Assembly (NCBI GenBank): GCA_910589415.1
Contig: OU342637.1
Span: forward strand, 31,464,162 to 31,528,161
Length of the DNA stretch: 64,000 nucleotides
From: Malachius bipustulatus
Taxonomy: Eukaryota > Arthropoda > Insecta > Coleoptera > Melyridae
Direction: 5' to 3'
This document shows, piece by piece, positions 49,860-63,700 of this stretch. Below the pieces are notes generated by a model that worked only from the letters and a program-made list of their open reading frames with translations, made no database searches and was not told the origin of the DNA. The position numbers and the translations under genes are program-made. Positions within the stretch are counted from its first letter, which is position 1. Every line of letters begins with the position of its first letter.

Positions 49860-50320
49860 AATTATTATGATCCTGTGAACGATTTTAGCAGCATTCATGC
49901 AGTAGTGCACGGACAGAGTAGTAATCCCTGCCAGAGATTAATGTTAATTTTTAACGAAACCCCTCGGGCCGCAACGACACGCATGAAGCAATAGCAAAGT
50001 AACGGGAATACCTCATCATGTCGGGCAAAAACTAACCGTTTACGGGGCTTTTTCATCCCTGTAAAGGTCCAATCTAAAAGCGCCCCGGGCCGCAGCGGGC
50101 GGCTTTATAAACCGCTCGCTTGACGTCCCAACTTTGCTCGCGTGTGTTTTGTTGTCGAACTCGAACACACAGGACCTTCTGCTGGCTCTAGGCGGAGCGG
50201 AACTCCGGACCCACTCCGATGGACATTAAAAAGTGATTCGGGACGCACATGTTTGCATACGTGTGAAGAGTTTCGGAGACCGAACCCTCCGAGGTGAATC
50301 CAATATGACCGGGATTAGTG
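49860..50320. promoter_or_regulatory. GC-rich island with TTTATAAA, possible promoter or enhancer
   Basis: Contains GCGGCTTTATAAACCGC (50097-50113), which is palindromic, followed by CGCTTGACGTCCCAACTTTG and several CpG-rich blocks. Could be a TATA promoter on either strand or a conserved non-coding element of dlg1. No coding frame. Confidence 0.35.
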
Positions 50321-53300
50321 TTAAGGTTCGGCTACGTCGAGACGTCCAGGAAAAGCGATCGGGATTTTCTTAGGACGCTTATTCAAATGACAAAGTTAAT
50401 CGAGTGGCTTCGTAATCGAATGCACGAGTTTCGAGTGAAAAGTTAGATAAAAGGCTATTAAACTCTATAATAGTGGAGAAACTAAGCTTGTAACTAACCA
50501 TCCCTCAGAACTGACGATATCGAGTCATGTTAAAATTGGATTAATGTAGCCTTACACGATCATGACTAACTCGCCCTAGAGGGCTTTGCTCTTAATCTCT
50601 TGGGCGAATAAAGCTAATTTTAATCCCCTCACTGATCCCCTTTAAATGTAGATAGATACCTAACAGAGTAATATTCCATTACAAACATACAAATTATAAT
50701 AATCATTTTACCTGAGCCAGTGAATTCGTAAAAAAAAATTGTATAAGTTTTTTGTTCCGTTTTCATCATCAACGATTGAAGATCTTACAAGCAGACGAGA
50801 TCAAAGCAGCCGCCAGATCAAAGCGATGCGGGGAAGCGACAACCCAGAACGTGGCAATTAGCTAAAGTCAAACGGTGTTCCCTTTAGATGCTCGACTAAA
50901 ATTATAAATAACACTGCAAAGCCCTTTTCTTCTGCCGAAAGAAGCCGAGTGGCATGTAAATTGAGGGAAGGAAACTCTCTTTGTGATTTTTTACCCTCTC
51001 GATAATGGTCTCCGCGCTTGTGCTGGTTAAACCGGAGACGGGTCAATTAATAAATTAAATCTGTAGAGATCATTAAAGATTTCAAGCCTAAATTTTGCAT
51101 TCACTGAAAATTCCTGTAAGAAAAATTTGTATTGTTATGGGAATAAACACCCTCGATGGTGGCCGATCTCGCCGTATGATAGTATGTCTCATATCAGTGA
51201 ATGTAGCTGACTTGTGGATGAGCTTTTTAACAAAATTCGTTACAATTGGTGTCAGGTGTAGGGTGTAAAAAAATAATTATTTACATCGTAACAATATAAA
51301 TTTATTCCAAAACTTCAAAGTTGCGTATAAAGTTGATGGAACCCGACCTTAACATTGTCAGTAGCTTCACGTATCACGTAGATAGTCCCGCATTCGGCAC
51401 GCTGATGGGAGGTTAAGCCTCCATTCACATTCGAAAACACCCCGATCTCTCTGATCTATTGCGACGGGCCTATTTTTCCCGTTTCCGCAAAACGGACTGG
51501 AAGGGAAAGTTATGCAGATATGAACACGCCGGGCGGTATATCAGTGCACCATATTGAAAGTCGCGTTTTGTTTCAACCGTTTTCATAATGCCCCGTCGTC
51601 TACCTGCCGGGAATTCTGTTATTTTTCATACACCCACCTACATACGAATGTTCAGTTCTATTGTATCGGTCCTGCAGTGAATATTTTTTCAATTCTCAAT
51701 ATCACATGATTTTTTCACCCTCCTCCTGCTCCCCGTTTAATATAATCTTGCAACTCTTTTTTCTATAGGAGGTAAAGTGACACTTTTTGTGACACCCGCA
51801 ACGCTGACTCGCCGCAGAATTCACAAAAACATAGGAGCTAACGTCGTAATTTGAAGCGTTGATGATGATTCATTAAAGTGTTCTAGAAATTGCGGTCTAC
51901 CACATCAAATTGCTGCGAGGAAGATTCATCAGTCTTGAAATGAAATATAAGCGAAGCGGTGTACTGACTGAAGACCTGGAATATACAGTCTGGAAGACTG
52001 GAGAATATTAGCATCAAATTTTTTGCATTGAATTAATTGTAAAATGCGATGAGACTTTCGTTTTGCTTCTGCTTGTAGCCTCTGCAAACTGCACACAGTA
52101 TAAGAGGTAATCCGCAATTTGCTAAAAGAATTTCCATGTATTTGCTATTTTAATTATTTAACTGAAGGGTTTAATCAATTCAGTGCTTGCTTTGGAACGC
52201 GTTTTAATGGTTTCACTGTAACTGACGCCGCTATAAACAAGATTATCTCTTCAAGCATGGATAAAGTCGGAATTTAATTGCGCAAAGGCTTCGCGAGTGT
52301 CTTTTTCATTGAACCTGGATGACCGGCCATGGTTTTCTTCTCTATCGAAACGACGACGAGAACTAATTAATTCTCACTTTATAATTTATCATTTTTTCTC
52401 GCTTATAACGCCGCTGATATTGCAATGTAGACTGTCTCTAACATTACATTTACTTATATTCCAAATAGTTCCATCTATTACAGATAAGGTATTCGAAGTT
52501 CGAAGCTATTGCGACAATTTCTATAAACAAATACAACCCCTTCCTCGTTCTCTAATGTTAAGATCGCCCCATTATTTGCCCCGGTCATCTTCGTCCAGTC
52601 TCTTATCTCAGAAATTAAGAGGAAAATCGTGCACATCAAGAGGAAATATATTCAACTCGTTCAATAAGAAAAAAAGGAATCCCAAGAAGCAATTTCGCAA
52701 TCAATGGAACAATAAAAATGAACCGCAATAAAATATAAACTCTCAGAGTACATATAAGGTTGTCTTATTGACTAATATAAAATAAAAACGACTCCCAAAA
52801 AAGGTTTACCGATCGATCGATCGTATTCAATTTTAATTAATCAGAATTATTATTAAACAAAACGACACCTGTTGCATTACATGGTACTGGTACGAGTATT
52901 ATAACCCACTTACGAAATGAATAATGAATTTATTTATCGATTATAATTTCAACGAGCACGCCCCTGAATTATTTATAATGTCAACATAAATAATATGTTT
53001 ACTTTGCGATGCGCATGCACACGATTCAATTTTACTTTCAGATTTTTTGAAGCGTTCCGCTGGGCGGCGCGATAATTCTAAAATATGCGAGAAGTATGAT
53101 GTATCCAAACAAAACTTAATAAATTCCAGACGACGTATCATATCGACCGATCCCTCTGTTCTAGCCGAAATCTATTTCGAGGCGTTTGTTTTTTGTTTGC
53201 ACGTACCAGAACCCAAACTTCGGCGTGCCGAACTAACAATTTAAAAGTTATATTAGTCACGGCTGAATGCGGATGTGAAGCCGACAAACCTGTTGGGAAT

Positions 53301-53539
53301 ATAAATATTAATTAAAACGTACCAAAAATAATGTCAACCAGATGATGGGAGGAAGTTTTACATGTAAGCGTGAAAATTTATGATGAAATTTCACATAATA
53401 GTCGCCGCTGGAGACGGAAACTCTATTGGAGATGATACTCTACAAGATGATTCAGTTTAAAGATCCACAAATTGAAAGGGTTGTTGGCTAAACCCATCTT
53501 GGCTAAAAAAGTCTATTTATTTATTTTTCAGACTAGTTA

Positions 53540-54400
53540 AACTCAGTTAGTCTTAGTAGACGTAGCAGCTACTCTGAAAATTACTAAAAAGTTACTCTGA
53601 CTTTGAAGTCGTTCCTCAGTAACAAGATATAAGTCGTCACGGATTTAGCTCGTAAATCATAACTCAACGATGATTCGTAAATTAGAATCGAGCAGTTCCT
53701 AGAACGTAACAGTTTTATAAAACACATCAAAGTGACCGCTACTTTGAAGTCGCAATTACTCATTAGAGAATAAAATCTGAGTCGTCGTTACTAAAAGTTA
53801 TCAGGGACGATACCGTTAGAGCATATATAAAAAAAATGTTTTTGAAACGTAGCAGCTACGTGAAAATTACTTTGAAGTCGTTACTCAGTAACAAGATACA
53901 TGAGTAGTCATGGAGGATATAACTTGGATATAAGTCAGCTCAAGGATAATTCGTAAATTAGAATCACGCAGTTTCTATAACGTAACAGTTTTAAAAGTTG
54001 CCTTAAAGTAACCGCAACTTTGAAGTCGCAATTACTCATTAGAGAATAAAATCTTGAGTCGTCTTTACTAAAATTTTCAGGTCACAACTCCACGATACTG
54101 TTAGAGCATATGAAAGAAGCTACGGTTTCTGAAACGTAGCAGCTACATAGAAAATTACTTTGAAGTCGTTACTTAGTAACAAGATATATGAGTCGTAATC
54201 GAGGCTATAACTAGGAAATAAGTCACAGCTCATGGACGATTCGTGAATTAGAATCAAGGGTTCCTAGAATGTAACAGTTTAAAAAAATACACCAAAGTAA
54301 CCGCGACTTTAAAGTCGCAATTACTCATTAGAGAATAAAACTTGAGTCGTCGTTACTAAAAGGTTTCAGGTCACAATTCGACGAGTATTTTAAGCGGAAT
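53540..54400 (+). repeat. ~288-bp tandem array, left arm of large inverted array
   Basis: CGTAGCAGCTAC followed by AAATTACTTTGAAGTCGTTA and CAGTAACAAGATA...GAGTCGT recurs near 53560, 53848 and 54136, interleaved with GAAGTCGCAATTACTCATTA. The same sequences run in reverse at 56560-58010. Confidence 0.85.
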
Positions 54401-55629
54401 TTAAGCGGGAAATATTCATCTCCTAAGTCCTGCCATTATAAACCTGGTGATGCCGTCCAGATTAGGGTGTTCCAGATTTCTCTCTAAATCATTATGATTA
54501 TGAGAATTGTTTCGACGTGTTTGAATTAACAATGATTGTTTTTTTTTTTTACAAATTATTATAATAATAACTTAACAAGTTACGTGTCTAATAGCCTTAG
54601 CGTTAGCGCTAACACTAACACCTACTCTCAGCATCATCGACACTTTCTCATTAATTTCAGCCTGGAACTAATAAATTACTAGACGGATTTTTCAATATCG
54701 CCGATCAGGTATAAAGTTTTTCCATTAGCCGCCGCGGTAACTCCCCATCACCATCACCAGTACCAGCACACCATCTCGGCTGCTAAGCTAAAACTGTGTC
54801 AGCGATTCGCCAGGTAATGGACAAACGAAATTGATAAACCTCGTTAGGCGACCACTACTGAATGGCACTTTCGATACGAACGTGAAAGTTCTTTTTTTAA
54901 CGACGCGATCACGTTTATATTAAAGCGTCGACGTTCCGATAATAGAACGTGCAATTATTCCAAATTTGCATTTTCATCGTCAATCCTCCCGGACGGACGG
55001 GACGGTCTTTGGTCTTAATCTTTGACTCTAATTCAATAATGATCCCTTTGTCCGTTGTTCCTACGCAGACTTGGACATTGTATTTTTTATCGATCTAGTT
55101 TGAATGAGAAATTGCACACTTTCAGTTCCTGTTGAAGTAGATCTATCTAAATGTAGTCTGTCTGTTCTAATACGATAATACCGAGGATAGTTTTACGAAG
55201 ACATGTTTATGTTCTGCTGCATTGCATTGCGCTGCAGTACCCCTACTGGTAGAAGTATTACTGTTGTAACTTGTGTAACTCTAAATTGTATTGACTGAAA
55301 TTGAAAACACTGAAAGGCTAATCTGTTTAGAATTTATCGCTTGTCAGTTTGTTTCCTTATTAGAAGAGGCATTATTGGAGAAATTCCAGGTATTTGTGCA
55401 ATGTATTTTGTGCCCTCCTTCTTCTCTTATTAAAAATTGGATGATATACATACGTAACTTGGGAGTGTGTTTCCTATTTAGATCTTTATTATTGAATTAG
55501 AAATCAAAAATTGTGTCACCTTTCAAATTTGGTTATTTAGTTTCAATAATTAGTCCAGCATTTAAAAAATTCTTATCAGAAAGAATTATCTCCCTACAAG
55601 CCACGAACCCCCACCGTTGCATTTTTAAA

Positions 55630-58010
55630 GCTGGTACGTTATAGAGACAGCCTGAATATAATTTACGAATTGTGACTCACACAAGTTATCATAATAACGA
55701 CTTATACAGGGTAAGTCATTGATATGGTAAAGCTCGATTGCACCTACACCATTAAAGATATCGAAATGAACCAAAAAGTGCTGTAAATGGGAGGGTAAAG
55801 TGCAGTTTGTAAAATTATTTTCAGATACACAGGATGGCCCAATATCGCTGTACGCCATACAACTTTGTTATTTTAAATAGGACACCCTCTATATTATTAC
55901 ATCTTCAGATTATTTGAGAAAAGTAAAAAAGAATGGTTTGTAAAGTTGAAGTTTGTAATGAGCGATTTATGAGTTATAAACAAATGAAAATCGGGATTTT
56001 CCATTTTCAAAGCAGCTTATATTGAAAACGGCTCGATATATGGAAAAACGGTTTACATGTCCCTATCTTAACTTTTCAAGCGGTATCCTATTGGATGGAT
56101 GAAATTTTTATACAGAGTGGTAAAAAATTTGATTATTTTCATCACCCGGTATAAAAATTTCAGCTACATGATAGGATACCAAATTAAAAATTAAGATAGG
56201 GACATGTAAACCGTTTTTCCATATCTCGAGCCGTTTTCAATATAAGCTGCTTTGAAAATGAAAAATCGCGATTTTCATTTGTTTATAACTCATAAATCGC
56301 TCATTACAAACTTCAACTTTACAAACCATTCTTTTTGACTTTTATCAAACAATATGAAAATGTAATAATATAGAGGGTGTCCTATTTAAAATTACAAAGT
56401 TGTATGGCGTACAGCGATATTGGGCCATCCTGTGTATCTGAAAATAATTTTACAAACTGCACTTTACCCTCCCATTTACAGCACTTTTTGGTTCATTTCG
56501 ATATCTTTAATGGTGTAGGTGCAATCGAGCTTTACCATATCAATGACTTACCCTGTATTGTAATTGAAAATTACTTCAAAGTCACAGTTACTTTATAGTA
56601 ACGTTTAGAGTAGCTGTTACGTTCCCTCGTCAGGTTCTACTTTACATAATAGCCTAGTTGTGACCTGAAAACTTTTAATAACAACAACTCAGATCTTATT
56701 CGCTAATTAGTAACTACGACTTCAATCAAAGTAGCGGTTACTTTGGTGTAACTTTTAAAATTGGTATTCTAGAAACCCCTTACCGTGACCATTCATTACG
56801 AATTGTCTTTGAATTGTGACTTACACAGGCTATAGCCAAGACAACTCATATCTTGTTACGAAAGAACGACTTCAAAGTTACGGTAACTTTTAGTAATTTG
56901 TTTTAATAGCCACTACGATTAAAAATCGCCAGATTCTATATTATATGTTCTAGTATCGCGGAACTGTGACCTAAATTTTTTTAGTAACGACGACTAAGAT
57001 TCTATATTACCTAGTTAGTTAGTAATTACGACTTCAATCAAAGTAGCCTTTATTTTCGTGGAATTTTTCCAGCTGGTACGTTCTTGGTAGGTACTAGAAA
57101 TTGCTTGATTCTTGTTTAGATAACTGAGATGTAAATTATAGTGTCAATGACTCATATCTAGTAATTTAAAAACTACTTCAAAGTCACAGTTACTTTCTAG
57201 TAACTTTTAGAGTAGCTGCTACGTTCCCACGTCAGATTCTATTTTACATAATCGTCTAGTTGTGACCTGAAAACTTTTAGTAACATCGACTCAGATCTTA
57301 TTCCCTAATTATTAGTAAGTACGACTTCAATCAAAGTAGTAAATCCTGTAAAATCCTGTAACTTTATAATTATTATTCTAGAAACTCCTTACTTTCACTC
57401 TTCATTACGAATAATTGTTGTTGAATTGTAACTTGTAAGTTATAGCTAGAACGACTCATATCTTTTTACTGAAGAACGACTTCAAAGATAAAGTTACTTC
57501 CCAGTAATTTTGAAAGTAGCCGCTACGTCAAAAAAACTGTTAAATTATTTTACATGCTGTAATGTTTGATTCTAATTTACGAATTGTGACTTTTTAATAA
57601 AAAAATATAAAAGGCTATAGCCAGAACGACTCATATCTTGTTACCAAAGAACGACTTCAAAGTTACAGTAACTTTTTAGTAATTTTTTTAATAGGGCTAC
57701 GATTCAAAAATTGCTAGTTTCTGTATTATAATATGTTCTATAGTCTCGCGGAACTGTGACTTGAAAACTTTCAGTAACGACGGCCAAGATTCTATTACCT
57801 GGTTAGTTGTTAGTAGTTACGACTTAAAAGTAGCGGTTATTTTCGTGGAATTTTTCCAGCTGGTACGTTCTAGAAAAAAATAAATCTCTTGATTCTTCTT
57901 CAGGTAATTGAGATGTAAATTATCTTATTCATTCGACGACTCATATCTGGTTACTTACCACGACTTCAAAGTTACAATTATTACTTTGTGGTAACTTTCT
58001 TTAAGCTGTC
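55630..58010 (-). repeat. ~290-bp array, right arm (inverted), with inserted MITE
   Basis: ACGACTCATATCTTGTTACC followed by ACGACTTCAAAGTTAC recurs near 56845, 57160, 57449, 57630 and 57945, the reverse complement of the left arm. The element at 55707-56555 splits a unit: AATTTACGAATTGTGACT at its left and the TACTTCAAAGTCACAG continuation at its right. Confidence 0.82.
55707..56555. mobile_element. 849-bp TA-flanked foldback MITE
   Basis: Ends CAGGGTAAGTCATTGATATG and its exact inverse, flanked by TA (55705-55706, 56556-56557). Nearly the whole element is palindromic about 56131: AGGATGGCCCAATATCGCTG at 55832 is mirrored near 56415, and the two arms each encode the same short frame, on opposite strands, as expected from a palindrome. 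Inserted in the right arm of the inverted array. Confidence 0.88.
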
Positions 58011-58436
58011 TTATGGGGTTATTACAGGGTTGAACGATGATTTTGAAAGTGGTTGAAAGTGGTTATTTTTGACATTGTCTCGACGTGAATGTTCTCTTTC
58101 TTACGGACGATTAGCCAGGTTTAGGTTAGAGGAAAATGCTCGGTCCCCTATTATTGAATCGTTACGTTAAATTTATTAAAAAATAAATACAATTTCAATG
58201 TATTCAAGCGTAGTCGTTCATAAAATATAATAGATATTCTACTACTACGCATAATTTTTTTTCAAACAATTCAGCCCCTTTACTATAGTAAATCTATAGT
58301 AAAGTAAGTCTATAGTAATTAGTAAGTCATAATTGTGTTGTGATTATCATCGATGATCGGTGACTAAAAATTAACTTTATTACACTGAAAAGTAAAATCT
58401 TATACTCCCCTTTGAGTTCGCTGAATATGCGATGTT

Positions 58437-58620
58437 AAATAATCGAGTTAAGGGCTGTTGAAGTCAGAATTTTGACGTCACAGCAGCCGCGGTTGCTCAT
58501 AACTACGGAAATTTCGCTGGGGTATATCTCGAGATAGGAAGAAGATATCGAAGTGCCGTTTTCAACATTATCATCATCAACAAGTTCACGAGAATTGTTT
58601 GAAAAAGTTGTCTTTCAAGT
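58437..58620 (+). repeat. dispersed repeat, copy 2
   Basis: Second copy of the segment at 9030-9210: GTCAGAATTTTGACGTCACA, CAGCCGCGG, TATCTCGAGATAGGAA. Upstream text (TTAAATAATCGAGTTAAGGG) also matches. Confidence 0.75.
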
Positions 58621-61600
58621 TGCATTACCTTTCAAGAGCGAATTGGTCCATTTAACTTCAGACACGCTTTAAATACACGAACATCGCAAAATACAGTTTT
58701 GTCGATTAATATGTACGCTGATTTAGTTATTCTGATATTTCTCCATTAAAAATTCATTACGTTATTAATGCTACTACAGCCCTAAGCCCAAAAACATTTC
58801 GTGGATATTTTTGAAGCGGATAGCTGTTCCATTTTCTTTTGGAGGAGAGCGTAATGAGAGATAAAATTAAAAAACAACAAGAGCTCAATCAAAATGTTGA
58901 TATCGCTCGAGATTTACAATAACAAAATTAAAATTAATCACAATAAGCTGACGCATTTACTCATACCAATCCAAGCAACAGCGCCGGTTAAATGATCAAG
59001 GTAATAATTATTAAAGGTAAAAAAAACGCAGGTTTCGCCATCCCAAGGTCCACTTCTTTTGTAAACAATTACGAAAATCGAAATATACTTCAGCGGTTTA
59101 CGTTTCAACCACGCCATAAAATCTCGATTTTCATTTAATGAGGCGTAATGCGATTGATATTAAATATCACCATCATGCACCATCGCCATCAAGGCGATTA
59201 ATTATAATTATAAATGTAGCTCAGCAGGTAAAAGATTGCACACATTTTTTTTAACGAGTCCAAAAAAAAAAGGTAAGTTTCACGAAAGAAAAGCTTTGAT
59301 GGTACCAGCACATGATTAATTATTACAGTTTCCCGAATCGATGCATCAAAGAGACTCGACTCGATGATGCGAAACACTCCAAGATAAGTTACAAAGAGTA
59401 AAACAAAAAAAAATAAAAGGTTACCTTTTTAGCTTATCCTTGTTTTTCAGCTTCCTGCTGATACAAGAGGTAAAAGCTCTCAAAGGAAAAGGACGTCGCT
59501 GCTGCTGCTTATTATCCTTCGTCATGTTGATCAATAGGCTGGCTACACTATCAGACCACAGACTTTTCACCACCACTAACCACTACTGCAACCACCGACA
59601 CCGAAAGAGTTCAATTATTCAACCCTTTGACTTTGACATCACCCACTAACACGTCTTTTTCTTTTCTCCTCAACCTGATCACTTTTCCGGCGTCGAAGCC
59701 GAGAACGAATCCATCATAATCTTTATCCATTTACCGCACGACTGGACGAACACCCGACACTGTTTTGCTTATACACCTATTACCTATAGCATATAGCTCT
59801 ATGAGCAGCCTAGACACAAGAGGAACTGGAACTGGAACTGTCGGTTATCGGTTATGGTTCTGGTAACAGCGACCGAGTAACATAATAACAATATGCAGGA
59901 ACGTAGTATCTGCGTGTGAGCGTAATTAGATTATCCATCATTATTAGACACAGACAGACGGATGAGTCATACTCATACACATGCAGAGTGATTGGTAAAG
60001 AAGAGGTTTACCGTCTTTTATTATTATAATCGTAATCGTAACCTCGACATTATCGCTTGTCGCTTGATTTTATGAGATCTAAATAGTAATAATAAAACTG
60101 ACTACTGAGACATTCAGACGTGGTTGTTTTGTTTTCTTTAACAATTTCATTCATGTTTGCTTGCTTATCAGTGTTATTACTGTTTACAGAGCGTTTTTAT
60201 TTTAACACTGACTAATAATTAAATTAGCGTTAATTATGATTAACATCTAATAAGAGATAATCAATGAAAGCAAGGGAGTCATTTTAAGGAGAAAAAAATC
60301 AAGTACAGTTAAGAAAAAATAAAATGAAACGACTTCGGGTTTATTGGGATGATTTTAAACAGTTATAGTCATCCTAAGCAAATAATGCAAGTTGAAGGCA
60401 TAGCTCCAGTTTCCCGATTGTTTGAAATTCATACCCGAATTGCGGTAAAACTTTTATTACCTGTACAGGCTGGTCCATCACTTATATAATAGGCCTGAAA
60501 TAGAGGTTAAGTTTAAAGATTCTTCACTACATGTTGCCAATTGGTATGAGAGCCCGTGATTCGTGCAGGTAATGCCAATAAATCCAGATACGCTAGGGAA
60601 ATAGTTGGCTAATAAAATTAACATCATAGTGACGACGATTCGAGAATTTTTTAGGTTAAATCTTGTTAAAACCAGTGAAAGAAAAGGTTTTGTTCTGGAG
60701 ACCCGATCACGAGTAAATAGCCCAGCGGTTGTTCCGCGACGATTCAGTTTCTTTTATTGAATAGTTCAAATCTTTAATACTAACAAATACAGTTTATGAG
60801 TGAATTGAAGTGCACGATTTAAATTAATTGTGACCCTCTGCGTCAATGAGAGCAAGTACCAGCTTACATAGAGGGTATTAGGAAACATTTTTTAGAAATT
60901 GGTTCTCAGAACGGGGTTTTAGTTTCATTCTCGTTTTGCCATACTTGACAAGAAAGAAGTCGCTAGGTACCCAGTTTTCCATTCACAGAATTATCATACT
61001 GCAAAAGAAAGTAAGTCCATGTGTTGACGGATAAATCTGCAGTACCTACATTGCTGGATGTCAAAGAAAATTATTATTTTTCTTACCTCGATTTTCGCTT
61101 AAAAACGAGTGAATTTCGGGGCAAACCAGCGATAAAAAACAAACTATAATTTGGTGGTAAAGTGGCCAAAATACTAATTACAACCCTTTAATTAAATAAA
61201 ACTCAAAAACTGAATTAATTAAACTACGCCATTCTATGGTCCTATATTTATTTAATGAATCCTCTAAATTATAGTCTCTTAAATAAATATATGTAGTCTC
61301 TATTTCGCTGGTGGACATAAATGATGGACCACCCTGTACAAGTGAATCGTCCTGGGATGCGCAGAAACCATTTTCCATCAGGTTTAATGTATTCTTTATT
61401 CATTTTACCTTGAAGATATGTAACGTTCGTACTGTAGAGGCGTAATTATCTTCCCTTCCTCGAAAACCAGTTAATTAATTCCGGGTATGATTAATTCCCA
61501 TAATTCCCATTCCTAATTCCATTTTTTGAAAATTTATATTGATCATATTGTTTTGAGTGATCATTATAAACAGAGATATTATCTGAAAAGTCTCTTTCCT

Positions 61601-62607
61601 TTCAACGCGAAGAACAGAAAAACCGGCTTCTCGAGGATATTTTTCTACGTTCCAGAAACATTTTTTCAAGATGCTACAAATGAGAACGTTATTATATTAC
61701 GGCAGCCTTTGGGAAAAAATCACGTACGAGATTGAATCTGTAAAACTCTAAAATGAGAGATTTCTCATAGTTTACAGTCAAATACAGATTCACTCGTAAT
61801 TCGTAATTTTTTCCCAAAGCTTGTCGAAATTACGTTTTCATTCGACTGTACTGTAACACAGTGTTAGGTAAAATAGTAGAGACGCACAACCCTCTCTTTC
61901 AATAATAATAATAGAGACCCGAGTCTGCTATGCCATTCCATGGGATGCCGGGAGAAATATTTCAGGAATGCATTTAATATGTTTATGAGCTAAAGTCGAA
62001 GCCAAAGCCACCCGTCCTGTCACCTAAAGCGACTTCTAAAAGCTTTACATTGTACAAGCAGTTCACGGATTAGAGTTAGTAGCTATAATAACTTTCGTTT
62101 CGATAAAGGGGGGTAGATTTTATCAACATGTCTGGATCCTTCCGGAAGGTCACATTGACGCCGTGTCATATCATTCATATCGTATCTCGTCTACGTCGAA
62201 CGGTAGAAGAGATATAGATACTCGTACGTCTTCTGAAAAGCTGAAAGAATTTCTGTTATGCTCGCGATGATATAGGCACCTACATTTATAGACATACCCA
62301 GACGTCCCAGATATGTCATAATAATAATAATAACAGTAATACATAATAACATATTCTGAACATTCCACGGGAAAATAATATTAATAATAATATCGGGGTT
62401 CATGCATGATGGTTTGGAATGAATAAATTGATACCCGCATTATTAAAATTCCTCAAAGATTCGTGTCTTATTCAAAGTTCCGTAACTATGACACGCAGAA
62501 CGCAGAGAGCTGTTTTGTTCACCTTACAACCTGGGAAGTTAACTTAATTACCATTTTTTCTTAATAAATGCTTTCATGAGCTTCCTTATTACGTCACCTG
62601 CTAATAA

Positions 62608-62716
62608 AGAAGAAAAAGGAGAAGAAAAAGAAGAAAAAGAGAAGAAAAATAAGCAGAGGAAGAAAGGGGAAGAAGAACGAAGAAGAAATCTGAGAAGGAT
62701 AGGGAGGAGAAAAGTA
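62608..62716 (+). repeat. polypurine tract
   Basis: About 110 bases almost entirely A and G (GAAGAAAAAGGAGAAG units) with a handful of interruptions. Probably a decayed (GAA) microsatellite. Confidence 0.8.
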
Positions 62717-62979
62717 ACGTAATAGCTGCTCAAGACAACTACGCCTACTTGGTTTCAAAATTTCAAATATTTCTTTATTTCCGTAAAAACTCATCCCCGC
62801 CTATTTCAATTTATTAACTAACTTTCAATAATTCTTCTTCTTTTCTTCATTTTCCGTAACAAATCAGAACAATTACAAAAAATCTTCATTAATTTATGCG
62901 TGATCATTCTACTGTTATAATCTTGTATCCGCGAGGCTATGCACCCACGCGCTTCTAATAAAGTAGCAGAGACTGGTGA

Positions 62980-63700
62980 TTATAACGTCATATTTTCGTG
63001 ATAATTGATCGCTAACGTCACAAATCTAAAAGTGACGTCGAAAACACGTCGTTCAAGTCCCCTACAACTCAAATAATCAAAGACGACCAATAAGAGACCC
63101 CAAAAAGACGTCAATTGTACGTGTTTCTAACGTCATATAGACGTGTAGAACTTTTAAGAGACAAAATTTAGAAAATAATTATTAATTTATTTTTAATACT
63201 CGAAGAAATTTCCTATTTTCTTTAATTTTTCAAACTTTTAAACGCGCATAACAGAGACGCTCGCGTTAAAAAGTTGAAGCGCTTTTTTTTTGTTTTTTGT
63301 TAATTTAATGTCCATAAAGCAAGTGTGTGTGGAATTGCGTTTTTTTGTCACACTTTAAGCCTTTTTTACCTTTATAGATAAATATTTGGAAAATAGATAT
63401 GAACGCTTCACTAAATATTTTGTATTTTTTTTTTTCGAAAACCTAGCAAGTGTTGAATTTTTGGTTGTATAATGATCGTCATCATAAGTACGTATTTTTC
63501 ACGTCCCGAATTACGCGGTTTTTATTTCAATAAGACGTTTTTATTTTGGTAGTTTTTACGTCGTTTATTTTTACGTTGATAATGACGCCTTTGATCTGTG
63601 ACATTTTTTTATTACGATTTAATTTTCACATAACTAAATACGTCATTCGACGTTTGAGTACATAAAAAATGACGTTATATTGACGTCGTTCTACTACCTG
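62980..63700. repeat. ACGTC-rich segment
   Basis: About fourteen ACGTC/GACGT cores in 700 bp of AT-rich DNA, including GTGACGTCGA, AAGACGTCAATTG, CATACGTCATT-like ATACGTCATTCGACG and TTGACGTCGTT. Left and right ends (ATTATAACGTCATATTTT and ATGACGTTATATTGACGT) look loosely inverted, so it may be an old foldback element. Confidence 0.55.

Noticed and set aside
52297..52731. 144-codon plus-strand open frame
   Set aside because: No domain, no splice context, AT-rich flanks and no similarity I recognise; likely chance.
55625..56598. Two short frames on opposite strands encoding the same peptide (AYSDIGPSCVSENNF)
   Set aside because: They are the two arms of the palindromic element, mirrored by construction; not a duplicated gene.
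59440..59649. Plus-strand 69-codon frame with hydrophobic start, checked as a signal peptide gene
   Set aside because: Cys and His runs come from simple repeats; no continuing exon or conserved motif.
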